A stretch of DNA of 6,969 nt, taken from contig CAIWNO010000058.1 in NCBI GenBank assembly GCA_903914045.1, positions 1-6,969 of the forward strand. The letters run 5' to 3'. Position 1 is the stretch's first letter, and every line of letters begins with the position of its first letter. Source of the DNA: an uncultured bacterium (GTDB lineage: Bacteria > Planctomycetota > Phycisphaerae > Phycisphaerales > SM1A02). The translations under genes and the position numbers were made by a program. Shown here piece by piece: positions 6,708-6,969 of the stretch. A model generated the notes under the pieces. It was not told the origin of the DNA, made no database searches, and saw nothing but the letters and a program-made list of their open reading frames with translations.

Positions 6708-6738
6708 AACCAAGTAAAACCAAGTCGAAACAAGCTGG
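6701..6738 (+). repeat. 10-bp tandem repeat spanning the ispA stop
   Basis: Two perfect copies of CAAGTAAAAC (6701-6710, 6711-6720) are followed by a degraded copy CAAGTCGAAA (6721-6730) and a partial CAAGCTGG. The first copy supplies the last codon and the TAA stop of the prenyl synthase. It looks like a replication-slippage expansion. I see no evidence that it acts as a binding site. Confidence 0.8.
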
Positions 6739-6824
6739 ATTCAGTTTGCACGCCTACATGCGCGCTCTTGAAATCCCCCGCACCATGCAGTTTCACCCAA
6801 TGTCCGCACACTTTTCATAGACAA

Positions 6825-6851
6825 CGCGCGGAAATTGCGCGCGAGTTTTTC
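6825..6851 (+). terminator. Possible intrinsic terminator after ispA
   Basis: CGCGCG (6825-6830) can pair with CGCGCG (6838-6843) around a 7-nt loop; AG and then five T residues (6846-6850) follow. The 6-bp all-GC stem is short but fits a Rho-independent terminator about 120 bp after the ispA stop and before the probable dxs promoter. Confidence 0.4.
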
Positions 6852-6876
6852 TGCGCGTAAAATATCCACTGACAGC

Positions 6877-6905
6877 GTGACTTTCAAGGACACTTTCGCT
6901 AGACT
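6877..6905 (+). promoter_or_regulatory. Candidate sigma-70-type promoter for the probable dxs
   Basis: GTGACT (6877-6882, 4 of 6 matches to TTGACA) and TAGACT (6900-6905, 4 of 6 matches to TATAAT) are separated by 17 nt. Transcription would start near 6912, giving a leader of about 30 nt. It lies downstream of the terminator-like hairpin, so the last gene could be transcribed separately from ispA. A small hairpin (6912-6924) sits at the predicted 5' end. Confidence 0.35.
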
Positions 6906-6942
6906 TCTCTTAGGCGTTTCGCCTTTCACACCGACCTACGAC

Positions 6943-6969
6943 ATGCAAATTCTTCCAACGATTCATTCC
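6943..6969 (+). CDS. dxs: Probable 1-deoxy-D-xylulose-5-phosphate synthase, first nine codons
   Basis: An ATG at 6943 opens a frame reading MQILPTIHS to the window end. DXS proteins commonly begin with a short stretch of the form M-x-I/L-L-x-x-I-x-S followed by PxDL, and DXS commonly follows an IspA-type prenyl synthase in bacterial genomes. The enzyme is thiamine-diphosphate dependent and condenses pyruvate with glyceraldehyde 3-phosphate, the first MEP-pathway step. Only nine residues are visible, so the identification rests on that short match and on the preceding isoprenoid gene. No Shine-Dalgarno sequence precedes it. The next bases beyond the window would settle it. Confidence 0.5.

Noticed and set aside
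6701..6738. The 10-bp direct repeats as iterons or a CRISPR array
   Set aside because: The units are contiguous with no spacers, too few, and there is no replication or cas gene nearby.
6741..6929. A 62-codon open frame on the minus strand in the gap before the probable dxs
   Set aside because: It has no start signal or recognisable motif, and it crosses the terminator-like hairpin and promoter candidate.

Overview
The window looks like chromosomal DNA of a member of the Planctomycetota, most likely the class Phycisphaerae. That placement is inference. It rests on a pseudopilin of the type abundant in that phylum, an NHS-type nucleoside transporter, moderately GC-rich coding sequence, and a near absence of clear Shine-Dalgarno sequences. 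There is no sign of a mobile element, phage, CRISPR array or RNA gene. The content reads as core metabolism plus a small signalling unit.

Layout. The left edge (1-826, minus) holds the N-terminal 275 codons of a major-facilitator nucleoside:H+ symporter-like protein whose C-terminus lies outside the window. A divergent 176-bp gap separates it from ispG (1003-2256, plus), the [4Fe-4S] HMBPP synthase of the MEP isoprenoid pathway. The ispG stop overlaps the start of a pseudopilin-like protein (2256-3428, plus) in the string TGATG. A 58-bp convergent gap with a GC hairpin follows. Next comes a minus-strand pair: an FHA-GAF-SpoIIE/PP2C phosphatase (3487-5103, TTG start), preceded in transcription order by an ExbB/TolQ/MotA-type proton-channel subunit (5100-5795). 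The two overlap in the string TTGA. Only 30 bp separate the channel gene from the divergent ispA-type prenyl synthase (5826-6707, plus). After a 235-bp gap with a 10-bp tandem repeat, a short terminator-like hairpin and a promoter candidate, the window ends nine codons into what is probably dxs (from 6943, plus).

How the genes fit together. ispG, the prenyl synthase and the probable dxs supply the terminal step to HMBPP, the chain-elongating step to FPP and the entry step of one isoprenoid pathway, so this is a loosely clustered isoprenoid locus. The transporter and pseudopilin have no evident link to it. The ExbB-like/phosphatase pair looks like one translationally coupled unit. No ExbD/TolR/MotB partner is present, and this is the most unusual arrangement here. 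Several starts (ispG, ispA, the transporter) have -10-like hexamers within 4-7 nt and no Shine-Dalgarno sequence, which suggests leaderless transcription. I did not find a clearly unprecedented system. The ExbB-FHA/SpoIIE pair is the best candidate for follow-up.
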